A program made the position numbers and the translations under genes. From positions 6,881,966 to 6,945,965 of the forward strand of contig ML058433.1 of assembly GCA_003013855.2 (NCBI GenBank): 64,000 bases of DNA, given 5' to 3'. Positions 11,558 to 21,236 of this stretch are shown here, piece after piece (position 1 is the first letter of the stretch; every line of letters starts with the position of its first letter). Below the pieces are notes generated by a model. The model worked only from the letters and a program-made list of their open reading frames with translations, was not told the DNA's origin and did not search any database. Origin of the DNA: Liriodendron chinense. Taxonomy: Eukaryota; Streptophyta; Magnoliopsida; Magnoliales; Magnoliaceae.

Positions 11558-12679
11558 TGTAGCTGTCGACCGGCCAAACCTGCGGCCAACAACACTATAA
11601 GTTATGTTGTTTGGGGTATCTTTTTACATCAGCTCATGAACTTCTTTGGCCTTACAAAGTGTGGTCTTTTGGCACTCCTAAGGCCAAACTATAATAACTA
11701 AAAGTTTACCTAATTGGGTCCAAGTCACCTAAAGGTCTGCCTTTTGGTTCTAAAGGGTTAGAGATACCATGACATCTCTGATTTACCTGTTTCTTCTTCC
11801 TTAATACTTCTTGTCCACTTGAATCTTTGGTCTTCAGCTTGCAAAGGCTCATCCAACATTAAGACACATGGATACACGTGATTAATAAATAAGGTGCACT
11901 CGTATGCCACAAATAAGTGCACTAACACCCCCAACCTATCTGTAATGATCATAACTGTAGTGGGGGCCACTGAATCGCTCAATTTGAATAATCCAATGGT
12001 AAGATCTAAATCCATGATCACATATGACCAACCTAATAAGAGTCTTATACGACCCACGTAATAAGAGTCTTATACCTGCTTATTCACCTGCTTATATGCT
12101 ATTGTACATATGAGGCCACCTAGTTTGTCCAGGCCATTCCAACCATCATAATGGAATGCTCCAAAAATAATTCCTATATAGCCAAAAAAAAAAAAAAAAA
12201 AAAAAAAAAATTGTCCTGTAGTTTTCAACTAAAATTTATTGTACCTAAACAAATTCATATATGTGATATATTTTAGCGTTTTTCATATTTTATAGCATTT
12301 TCATATTTTATGGCCAATTTTTTTTTTTTTATAGTATCTTCCAACGTCTCTACTACATAAAACTCGTAACTTCTGCCAAACCGTATTTTCCGTCAGCCTT
12401 CGATATCAACGATAGTTCACATAGGGCCCCCGAGCAGTAGTACATAAATAGGATCTAGAAAGCATGTACCATGGTCGCCTGTGTTTGGCCAATTCACAAT
12501 TTCAATCTCTTCAGCACGGAATCAGTGTAGCAATCATCTGCTTTAACCAATCATAAACCAGTCAACCGCTCAGCGACTGAACTGTCCAAGCTGCCTAAAT
12601 GTACACGTATTGGGTATTACTCCGCCCGTCCTAGCTATGAACGGACAGGGGCTGTGAGGAACAACCGTGATGTATGGGT

Positions 12680-13190
12680 TTTATCCCAACTGTCCATCTT
12701 TTTTTTTCCTTATATCTTCTAAGGGTACGAGCTAAAAATAGGCAGTTCCAAGGCTCAAGTGGACTGACAATACAGAGGGGATTAAAAACCTACCTTCGAA
12801 AATTTTTGGAAGCCCATCAAAACTATTGATCAACTTGACATTTGTGTTTTCACCTTTTTGTTTTTTTTCGTTCGGGTTAGTCATGCAACCCATCCACCCA
12901 GTTAGTCATGCAACATACCAATGCTATCAGCAGCGTGGATATTTCACCATTGATGGGTTTCGAGATCGAGACCCCTTGTTGAAACTCCGCATACTACCAA
13001 CGAGGCAAGGCCTCGAACCCAGGTCTATGTGACCTTATGAACAGGTGGGCTGAACAGTAACCATCATGGTGGGCCAGGAAGGTTTCAACAGTGGGTGTCA
13101 TTATCACCACTACTTCCTAAGGTGTGGTTCACTTGAGCCTTGGACCTGCCTCATTTTTGGGCTTGTATCCTAAATGAGGCGGTGGCGCCT
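12680..13190. repeat. Diverged copy of the dispersed foldback repeat family
   Basis: Diagnostic phrases of the family are present in order: CTGTCCATC, CTCAAGTGGAC, TTGACATTTGTGTTTTC, ATGTGACCTTATGAACAGGT, CATCATGGTGGGCCAGGAAGG, CACTTGAGCC and CTGCCTCATTTTTGGG. The middle is split by a foreign insertion (about 12848-13020). Ends are too diverged to define. Confidence 0.6.
12848..13020 (-). mobile_element. SINE-like insertion (tentative)
   Basis: This insertion interrupts the repeat copy between TTTGTGTTTTC and GTCTATGTGACC, which are contiguous in other copies. On the minus strand it contains GGGTTCGAGGCC, resembling a Pol III B box, and ends in a poly-A run (poly-T at 12857-12868 on the plus strand). 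There is no clear A box and no exact target duplication, so it may be a decayed or truncated SINE. Confidence 0.25.
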
Positions 13191-13681
13191 CAGATTATCT
13201 GTATGTTCCCTTGTTGCAGGTGAAACGCGGAGGGGAGCAGTTTGACCTGTCTCTTAGCCGTGATAAACTGGTTCCATGGACGGCTGAACAATCACCTAAA
13301 AATGGATTGACATTTACAGATGCGGAGTCAACGAAAAATTCAATGACTCTCTAATGGTGTCAATTAATTAGGACCATAGAAACGAAGTGCTCCATCCAAT
13401 CTTGGATAAATGATGCGCCCTAGCTGCATAATTGTTTAGACAATCCTAACCATCCAGTTTATGGCCACTAAATACACAGTTGGCGACCATGATTTCGTTG
13501 GCGATCAAGATTTCATTGGATGAGGAATCTTTTTTTTTTTTGCTTTCAATAACTCGTATGGAAGAAATGTTCATCGAAATAATAAGCAGCATAAATAAAT
13601 GGCGCCCAAGCAAATGGTGTGAATGAGAAACCCGGAAACAGATGGTATTGAAATTTGTCTTCCCAAGTCGTCCCAGCATGA

Positions 13682-13846
13682 TCATCTTTGGAGTGGGCCA
13701 TCTGCTACCTGCGACTGTGATTTGGGGGTAGAAGAGGAGTGACCTATGCGGAGATGCCAGAGCATGATTTTGGAGCAATCATCGGTGATTCCCTTCAACT
13801 TGGTCTCGTCTTCCACAACAACTTGCTGGACGAATTCCATCGCCTT
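13682..13846 (-). CDS. IRX9: IRX9 exon 3 (last exon)
   Basis: 165 bp after an acceptor ATGCAG at 13847, reading KAMEFVQQVVVEDETKLKG..DDCSKIMLWHLRIG and ending at a TGA (13684-13682). This is the conserved C-terminal GT43 block and lies 6.2 kb from exon 2. The tail after WHL (about 23 residues) is poorly conserved in the family, as expected. Confidence 0.88.
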   Translation of the reverse strand, partial: KAMEFVQQVVVEDETKLKGITDDCSKIMLWHLRIGHSSSTPKSQSQVADGPLQR

Positions 13847-14951
13847 CTGCATCATTTTCCCAGCAACAATGAATTAATTAAGAAGATTTCCAGTGTCACG
13901 ATAATCTTCTTTCAAACTTGCAAACATTCTAACTTTTCAGCCACTGCGGATGATGCAGGGAAAAAGTAAATGATCCAAAATACAGGGGATCGCAATGCAG
14001 CCAGGCTGTAGGTGACCCAATTCTGAGCTAGACTTAAATGCTAGTTCACCACCATGTTAAAAAAAAAAAATGATGGAGACTCAGTCTTACCATGAGGTGG
14101 CATATGATATACACATCCATCGACACCATAAAAGTTAACAACAACCTTATGAATGCGGCATCTCTGCAGTCAAACTGAGCACTTTAAAATCAGTTGTTTA
14201 AGGGTTAAAAAAGTTAAAACAGTGAGTGATCCGTATTCCAAAGGCAAAAAATGGACGGTTTCTATGGTATTATTATTATCTTTCAATTTCGCCTGCACAT
14301 TATTATATTGAGGCCCATCCTGAGCCCGAGCCCACCTCCACTTGGTCCACACATGGCGCGGTTTGGGTGGATCCATAGGTCAGTGGATCCCTAACTGTGG
14401 GGCTCACTGTCATGTATATGCCTTACATCCACACCGTCCATCCATTTTGACAGCTCATTTAGGACATGATCCAAAAAATGAACCCATCCGAATCTTAGGT
14501 GGACCATATCACAGGAAACTGTCGTGATTAAATCCCTGCCATTAAAGACTTCATTGGCCATCCAACTTGTTGATAAGGTCAAAAATACTTGGATGAAGAG
14601 ACCACACAAATATCAGATTGATTCAAAACTTTTATGGCCCACGAGAAGCTTTTAATAATCAATTACTACTGTTTTTGTATTATAGTCCGCCTAAGATTTA
14701 GATATGCTTCATTTTTTGGATTATACCCTTAAAATGAGTTTTCAAAACGAATGGATGGCATGGATACAAGGAACATACGTCACAGTGAGCCCCATAGCTA
14801 GGAATCCACCGGCCTTGGGGATCCACCCAAACCACACCGGTTCGCAATCCACCGGCCTTGGGGATCCACCCAAACCACACCGGTTCACACCAAGGTGCAC
14901 CTGCGAACCATCTCTCTCTAGAACCCGTGAGGCATGGTTCGCAGGTGAGCA

Positions 14952-15047
<96 letters not shown>

Positions 15048-18000
15048 AAGCATTGCTAACATCCCTGAAAAGGCTGGGGACCTTGACAAAAGCTCATATT
15101 TATTTAAATGGTTTGGACTGCCGTGCAAATATGCCATGTGGACACATGCAGAGGTAGGAATGACGTTTTAGTTTGGCAATTTATAAGGTGACGGGTGAAC
15201 AACCGAGCTACCACTCATTGTGTATTATAGTAATCATTAACTGTAGATTAGAAAACTGCGGAATTAGTTAGGTCTCGGGGCCACTACAACGTCTCTCCCG
15301 TCCAACAGTGTCATCTGACCATGACAATTGGTTACATTGAAATTCAAGCAATCCAAAGGTTATTATGTGAATTTGAAGCTTTCTTGGCTGCGTATCTATC
15401 TTCTATGGTTGTGGCCCACTTGATGATTGGATCATCCAGAATTTTGGGAATCCATATTCCAAGGAAGCAACTCTACTTAGACAGGGTAGATGCCAAACAA
15501 ACACCACAGTGGGCCAAAAACTCATCTAGTTGCACAATTTTTTCTACCCAACTAGATAAATAAGTGATTTTTATCTGAAAATTCTTCAGAATCGCTAATT
15601 TTTTTTAGGAAAAAAAAAAACTTTTGTTGTTCCATATTTCCAAAGTACGTTTCTAACCAATTAATGAGGTTATTTAAAGTGACCAATTTGTCCTTATTCT
15701 AAGAATGGAGGGAGAAAAAAAAAAAAGCTTTGCCAAATACAGAGGCATGTACTTGAGCTTTATAGCACATGTGCAGCGGCTTAGCAAAGTGAAAAATTAA
15801 ATTTAAAAAAAGGAAATATATGATACTCAGGCTGGGTATGAAGCTTGATACGCAGGCAGTCAGAAATTGTACATTTTGGCATATATTAAATCAAATAAAA
15901 CTGATTAAATTAAGCAGTACTCTTTAGCAAAGTTATAATCCCAAGAACAGATTTGTAGAACAATCATAGCCTGGTTAGATGCTTGTTTGTGGAAATACAA
16001 CCATTAGGTTAATGATGTTTCTACACCGGGTACCATAATTTAGATGGCTTATTTTGACTAATATGCACGTGTCTAAGTAACTTTAAATGCCTAGGGATCA
16101 TCTGTCACACTATACAAGAGTTACTAAGTCAGCCTCGAATGCTAATATGCCACGCGAGGGATGATCCTAGCCGTGCATTCATCTTAACAAAAGATGAGGC
16201 CCTTCTATTCATCAAAGGGCAACACTCAAACATCAAAATACACATCTATATAGATGCCCTAGCCCAACAATCAGGTTGATCTACCAGTCAGATTTATGGC
16301 TACTGACTCTAAAATGGATGAAGTTTTTTTTTTTTTTTTTTTTCCAATAGATATTGAGGCCTGTATGCTGATTAAACCAGATTTTATTTTTCATTTTGGG
16401 AAACATGTAGAAGGTTAGTTCCACCCGATAGATGGATCTATGCCAGCACATGTGCGGCGTGTACACACGGGCTTTATTGCACACGCATGTGTTCTTTATC
16501 ATGGTCTTTTCCGGTTTCCTCTCCATTCTCAAGTAAGGGTAGATAAGTCTTTATTTATTTATTTATTTATTTATTTATTTTTGGAGAATTAGAAATTGTG
16601 AGTAATTTTTGGGTAAAAATTCCTAATGATGGATTTTTACCTCAAAATTCCGAGTTTACAAAATGCCACAATGTTCTTTTTTCAAGGGAGGAAATGACTA
16701 AAGTGCATATTTTATTTATTTTTCTTTAAAACTGGTAAACTAGAGAATTGCCGGGCCACTCAGTGTGAATACGACATACAACCCATCTAATTAATTGAAC
16801 CATGATGATAATAATACTAAAAGTCTGGACTATCAACCATTAGGTGGGCCAGACCATAAAAAACAATACCACCCAAAACATCCAAATTCACTTTGGGTGC
16901 ATATGTTGGATGGTTTGGATGCATGCAAATACGATGAAGGCCCAAACAATTATTGACCTGATGCTTTTTAAAAGTAACAAAAAATTAAGGGTATTTTGGT
17001 AGTTTTGCCTCTCATAAACCACTGCTCAGTAGAGCCATTATTTGGTAAAATGAAAACTCCAAAGTAATTTTGCCGTAGAAATTCCTAATAATAATAATAA
17101 TAATAATGCAATGATTTGGATGTTTCAAGCGTTTGTTTTTCCTAGGTCGTTGCTCAAAATCATCAACGTGTTTGGCCACAGAAAGGCTACATTTGTAGAG
17201 ATGGTAAGATGATCACAACGGTCCATATTTTAGGTGGTCCCCAAACGGGAGGCAGAAAGAAGCTTAAGCTGAACGGATGATTTTCAGCATTGATGATTTC
17301 AGCATGAGAGCCTGCCTCATTGAGTGCAGATGTTCTGTGTTGAAGTAACAGGGAATTTCTGAGCAGTTGCTTTTCATTTTGCCGATGATATGACCTCACA
17401 GAAGAGGCCCAATTAATAGGTTTTGTGCTACACTGCGCAACGTGACTTTTTATGTGTGAAACCTCTAAGAGCCCTCTATAATTTACATGTTAGATCACAC
17501 TATCCATCAATTTTTCAACATCAGTTTAGAGCAAGAGCCAAAAGTGAGGCACATTTGAACCATACCACTGAAAGCCGTGGAGATTGAATAAACTACATTG
17601 AAACCTTATCAGGGCCAACCATGAGGTTTATTTGCCATCCAACCTGTTCATAAGGTCACATAATAGACTTTGATGAAAGGAAAACATAAATATCATGTTA
17701 TCAAATCCTTCTGTGGCCTCAAGGAGTGTTCAACGGTAGGCGTCCAATTCCTATTGTTTCCTGTGGTGTCGTCCACTTGCGTTATGGATCTGCCTTGTTT
17801 TTTGGACTCATATCCTAGAATGATCTGAAAAAATGGATGGACAGTTGAAAAAATGATCTGCCTTGTTGAAGTAACAGGGAATTTCTGAGCAGTTGCTTTT
17901 CATTTTGCCAATGATATGACCTCACAGAAGAGGCCCAATTAATAGGTTTTGTGGTACACTGCACAACCTGACTTTTTATGTGTGAAACCTCTAAGAGCCC

Positions 18001-21000
18001 TCTATAATTTACGTGTTAGATCACACTATCCATCAATTTTTCAACATCAGTTTAGAGCAAAAGCCAAAAGTGAGGCACATTTGAACCATACCACTGAAAG
18101 CCATGGAGATTGAATAAACTACATTGAAACCTTAGCAGGGCCAACCATGAGGTTTATTTGCCATCCAACCTATTCATAAGGTCACATAATAGACTTTGAT
18201 GAAAGGAAAACATAAATATCACGTTATCAAATCCTTCTGTGGCCTCAAGGAGTGTTCAACGGTAGGCGTCCAATTCCTACTGTTTCCTGTGGTGTCGTCC
18301 ACTTGCGCTATGGATCTGCCTTGTTTTTTGGACTCATATCCTAGAATGATCTGAAAAAATGGATGGACAGTATGGAACTAATAAATACATCATGGTGGGG
18401 CCCACATAAATTTCATGCTTGCTATGTGGTGTCACACATTAAGGAAGAGAAGAAAATTGAAAGTGTTGACATGTGGAACTTTTGTGGCCCCGCCATAATG
18501 TATTTGTCCGATCCACACCGTCCATTCATATTTTCATAATATTTTAGGGTATGAGACAAAAATGAGGCAGATCTCAGTCTTAAGTGGATCACACCATAGA
18601 AACAATAAGAATTTGACACCTACCATTGAAAACTTCTAGGAGCCACAAAAGATTTTGATCAAGCTAACATTTGTGTTTTCCCTTCATCCAAGTCCGTGTG
18701 ACCTTATGAAGAGGTTAGATGGCAAAAAAACCTTATGGTATATCCTAAGAAGGTTTCAACAATAGTCGTTCAATCCCTACTGATGTCAATAGTGTGGTCT
18801 ATTTGAGCTGTGGATGTGCCTCTGTTTTTATGCTTTTGCTCAATAATGACCTGCAAAAATTGATGTACAAGGTGGATCTAACACATAAGTCATGATGAGC
18901 CAAAGAAGCTCCAAAGGTTAAAAAGTGTGTTGTGTAGTGTACCAGCTATTGGGAAGAGAAAAATCTGCCCTTTTTGTGACCTGAAGTCAACAGGGATGAC
19001 GTGGACCAATGAAAAGTGATGTCACTATCCAGGAATTCCTTGGGCCTTGAACACAGGCGATCCGCACTCTGCCTCATTGAGCATATGCTCATGCGAGTTG
19101 CGGGCGCGACTTGGGTGAGACCCCGAATCATCGATGTGGGTGGGATCCTGAATTTAGGGCCCACCTGGATGTGTTCTTTGTAAATCCATGCCGTCCATCT
19201 GTTTCTTCATATTATTTTAGGCTGAATTCACAAAAATGAAGCTCATGCAAATTTTAGATGGACCACACCCCAAGAAACAGTTCTCATTCAACCATGACCA
19301 TTAAAAACTTCCTGGAGTCCACCGTAATGTTTATTGACCATCCAATCTGTTGATAAGGTCACGTAGACAGGAATGAAAGTAAAAAACAAATATCAGGTTG
19401 ATAGAAAACTTTTATGGCTCACAAAAGGTTTTTAATGGTCACTAACCAGTGTTTCTTATGTTGTAGTCCACCCAAATTTTGTATCTTCTTTATTTTTGGT
19501 ACCATAGTACAAAATAATATGGAAAAGCAGATTACCGGCATGGATTTACAAAGAACACATCCAAGTGGGCCCTACGTTCAGGGTCCCACCCACATCGCTG
19601 GTTCCGGGGTCTCACCCAAGTCGCGCCTGCGAGTTGCGACATATAGGCAAGTGTGCATTTTTAAAGGTAAGCAGCTACGAAGTCAAAGCACAAAATACAA
19701 GTGACAGCAAACAAAACTTTGAGGCACTCGGTATCTCCTGACTCGGGACATTGGTTTCTTCTCCTTTTTTTATTCCTTTTTATCGGCCAGGGTGTGTGCG
19801 CTCCTTTTATATTATTTGGATTTGGATCGGATGTCCTTTTGAAGAAATAAAGAATTAAACACATCTTCCGAAAAATTAGAAGAAAAAAAAATTGAGAGAG
19901 TGCAAAAGAAAGTATGGTAAAACCATCTTTACAGGGAGATTTGTGTAAATTTGAACTAATTGCATGCATGGAGGGAGCAGATGACCATGCCACTTATACA
20001 GTATTAGGAAAATGAGTGTACCATAACTAAGGAAGGAAGGATACCTGGGAATGGTCGGGAGCGGAGGAAGCGCGACCCCATCGCTCAGGGTCCCAAAGTA
20101 TAGAAGTGTTGAATGCAAAACTTGAAATATGGATAGCAAATGTTGGGTTTGTTTTGTTGCTACCATTCCTCAAATGCCACCCCATCACTTGTGAAGAAGA
20201 GCAAACGGGTCCTTCCATCACCACCCTCTTCCTGTTTGCTGCCAACATTGCCATTGGCCATGTCCCAATAACCCTGTTACATCACCCACCCACCATAAAA
20301 AACATCTCACACTCTCATGCCATGCCAAGCATCTGTGAGATTTGGATCCTTCTTTCCCTTGTCCAAAAATACATAGCGGAGAAAAGAAAAGAACAACAAA
20401 GAAGAAGAAGAAGAAGAAGAAGCAGAAGAAGAAAGGAAAGAAAATCATACTCGATTTCTCTTATGGCTTGGAAGAAGTGGAGAGGGTATATGTTGGAAAT
20501 TGGAGCAAAATGAACGATCCCATGGAGACGATGATGCTCGATGTGATTAAGGGCCAAGTTCCTCTGATGATCCATCTCTGCTTCTTGGTCCGTGAAATTC
20601 TCCCTATAAATCAAATGCCTGTACATAATTCCAGTTTTCCTCAGCACTGCTGTCGACTCTGAAGAGTTGTAATGAGATTGCACGACCATCCATAGAAGCG
20701 GAGGAGGGACCAACTTGAGCGTATTCCCCAGTCTTCTCAGAAATGGCACCTGAAACCGAGGATTGGATCTTGTCGAGATGGGTGTTACAATGATTAAGAG
20801 CTTTGGAGTTTCCTTAGATTCTTCTCCTTTTTCTTCTTCTGAATAGGTTGGGGATTGCGAGGGAATTTCTGCCAAACTCCTATTCGAGTTGCTGTCGGAG
20901 TAGTGTACAGATTCGGATGGCTGCGGTGAAAATGTAAGATTGTTTTCCAGTAATGTTTGGTTGGACATGCCTGAGGGACTGGACAGAATGGAAGCAGTAT

Positions 21001-21100
21001 TCCGAGGAGCGAAGCCTGTGAAGAATCCCATGCAAAAGCAGAGAGAGAAATGCAAGAGGGCTTTCTTCCATAACTGAATTTTCTTCTTGGAAGAACCCAT
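13682..21100 (-). CDS. IRX9: IRX9-type xylan glycosyltransferase (GT43), 3 exons, 347 aa
   Basis: Predicted Golgi type II membrane protein of glycosyltransferase family 43, whose IRX9 members act in elongation of the xylan backbone of secondary cell walls together with IRX14 and IRX10. Exons on the minus strand: 21100-20451, 20273-20045 and 13846-13682; all junctions are GT-AG and phases join cleanly (650+229+165 bp). The start at 21100 (MGSSKKKIQLWKKA...) was chosen because that N-terminus matches the family; an in-frame upstream Met at 21199 is unlikely. Membrane segment about residues 14-31, Ser-rich stem to about 98, GT43 domain from PKLLIIVTP (about 99) through WMVV, TGIMYRHL, HQRNLALNHIEHHRL, GTWPMAML, EGPVC, GWHLR, SSFAFNTSILWDPERWGR and VVVEDETKLKG..CSKIMLWHL. 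The acidic DxD site of catalytic GT43 proteins is replaced by APISN (about residues 199-203), as expected of the IRX9 clade. No frame breaks are seen. IRX9 is preferred over IRX9H/IRX14 from these features. Confidence 0.9.
14345..14890. mobile_element. Foldback (long-TIR) MITE-like element
   Basis: Two arms of about 200-250 bp are inverted relative to each other: GGTTTGGGTGGATCC..GGGGCTCACTGT at 14357-14411 pairs with the reverse complement of 14783-14883, and CCATCCATTTTGACAGCTCAT near 14438 pairs with the region near 14745. The right arm carries a 46-bp direct duplication (about 14806-14851 and 14852-14897). Long terminal inverted repeats suggest a Mutator-like non-autonomous element; no clean target duplication was found. 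Confidence 0.6.
14898..14947. repeat. Perfect 14-bp inverted repeat (hairpin)
   Basis: CACCTGCGAACCAT at 14898-14911 and its exact complement ATGGTTCGCAGGTG at 14934-14947, with a 22-bp spacer. It lies between a foldback element and a dinucleotide microsatellite. Confidence 0.7.
14955..15042. repeat. Compound (CT)n(AT)n microsatellite
   Basis: About 18 CT units (14955-14990) run directly into about 26 AT units (14991-15042). It is likely highly polymorphic in length. Confidence 0.95.
16551..16581. repeat. (TTTA)n tetranucleotide tract
   Basis: About eight tandem copies of TTTA/ATTT inside intron 2 of IRX9. Confidence 0.9.
17339..18370. repeat. 526-bp tandem duplication in IRX9 intron 2
   Basis: Sequence from 17339 (GTTGAAGTAACAGGGAAT) is repeated from 17865 at an offset of 526 bp, with only scattered substitutions (for example GCCGATG versus GCCAATG; GCTACACTGCG versus GGTACACTGCA). 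Each unit contains a copy of the dispersed foldback family. About 20 bp of filler at the junction (17845-17864) is scrambled from nearby text. Confidence 0.9.
18385..18935. mobile_element. Foldback repeat copy
   Basis: The left arm (CATAATGTATTTGTCCGATCCACACCGTCCATTC..GAGGCAGATC, about 18494-18570) is the inverted counterpart of the right arm (about 18800-18905, ..GCCTCTGTTTTTATGC..ATCTAACACATAAGTCATGATG). The central part has TGTGACCTTATGAAGAGGTTAGATGGCAAA, the family hallmark (split: TGTGACCTTATGAAGAGG, TTAGATGGCAAA). Ends are not resolved. Confidence 0.55.
19102..19627. mobile_element. Mutator-like MITE with 10-bp TSD
   Basis: A 526-bp element with long terminal inverted repeats (GGCGCGACTTGGGTGAGACC on the left, exact complement at the right end, extending with some mismatches for about 80 bp and beyond) is flanked by TGCGAGTTGC at 19092-19101 and 19628-19637. 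A 9-10 bp duplication and long TIRs fit a non-autonomous Mutator-like element. The interior is the same text as the other dispersed foldback copies in the window, giving the best-defined member of that family. Confidence 0.78.
20045..20273 (-). CDS. IRX9: IRX9 exon 2
   Basis: 229 bp, from the acceptor TAACAG at 20274 to the donor CAG|GTATCC at 20045. It codes for VIGTWPMAML...DPERWGR...DHSQ, the most conserved GT43 acceptor-side block, and joins exon 1 by completing a Glu codon and exon 3 in phase 0. Confidence 0.92.
20274..20450 (-). other. IRX9 intron 1 with GAA/TTC microsatellite
   Basis: A 177-bp GT-AG intron (donor GTATGA, acceptor TAACAG). It contains a GAA-rich tract (20400-20440 on the plus strand, TTC on the sense strand), which can double as the pyrimidine-rich intron content. 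Confidence 0.85.
20451..21100 (-). CDS. IRX9: IRX9 exon 1
   Basis: Codes for residues 1-216 and two bases of codon 217: cytosolic tail with a KKK cluster, membrane anchor, stem, and the first half of the GT43 domain. It ends ...GAAATCGA before the intron donor GTATGA at 20450. Reading past the donor gives a long artefactual poly-Leu tail from the GAA/TTC microsatellite in intron 1. Confidence 0.9.
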
Positions 21101-21194
21101 CTTTCTGTCGACCTGAGTAATGAAGAATGAAAGAAAGATGATTGCAGAGAGTCTTTTTTCTCTTCTTCTATCAAATTCTATGGCAGAAATGGAT

Positions 21195-21236
21195 TTCAAT
21201 ATATAGATATATATATATTTATATATATATGCTAAT
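21195..21236 (-). promoter_or_regulatory. TATA-rich putative core promoter of IRX9
   Basis: An AT alternating tract (TATATATATAAATATATATA on the minus strand) lies 95-135 bp upstream of the IRX9 start codon at 21100, followed by a CT-rich 5' UTR (CTTCTTTCATTCTTC). The exact TATA element within the tract cannot be chosen. Confidence 0.45.

Larger units (their letters stand above)
11558..13681. other. Intergenic region downstream of IRX9
   Basis: No convincing gene is seen. It contains a 27-base poly-A run (12184-12210), a diverged copy of the dispersed 'ccgtccatc...ggtgggcc' repeat (about 12680-13190) with a foreign insertion in it (about 12848-13020), and presumably the 3' UTR of the minus-strand IRX9 gene just below 13682. 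Confidence 0.6.
13847..20044 (-). other. IRX9 intron 2, 6.2 kb, TE-loaded
   Basis: The intron separates exons 2 and 3 (donor GTATCC, acceptor ATGCAG). It holds a foldback element (about 14345-14890), a 14-bp hairpin (14898-14947), a CT/AT microsatellite (14955-15042), an ATTT tract (16551-16581), a TAA tract (17086-17107), a 526-bp tandem duplication (17339-18370), another foldback (about 18385-18935) and a MITE with target duplication (19102-19627). Nothing coding is seen in it; 15050-17330 is AT-rich sequence without recognisable features apart from the short tandem repeats. Confidence 0.82.

Noticed and set aside
14704..15157. Frames with Ser-Leu and Tyr-Ile repeats around 14950-15040
   Set aside because: They translate the (CT)n(AT)n microsatellite; no codon or domain support.
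20218..20448. Poly-Phe frame overlapping IRX9 intron 1
   Set aside because: It is a translation of the GAA/TTC microsatellite in the intron in another frame.
21101..21199. Upstream Met at 21199 as the IRX9 start
   Set aside because: The extra 33 residues do not fit the family; MGSSKKK at 21100 matches the known N-terminus, and the upstream part has CT-rich 5' UTR character.
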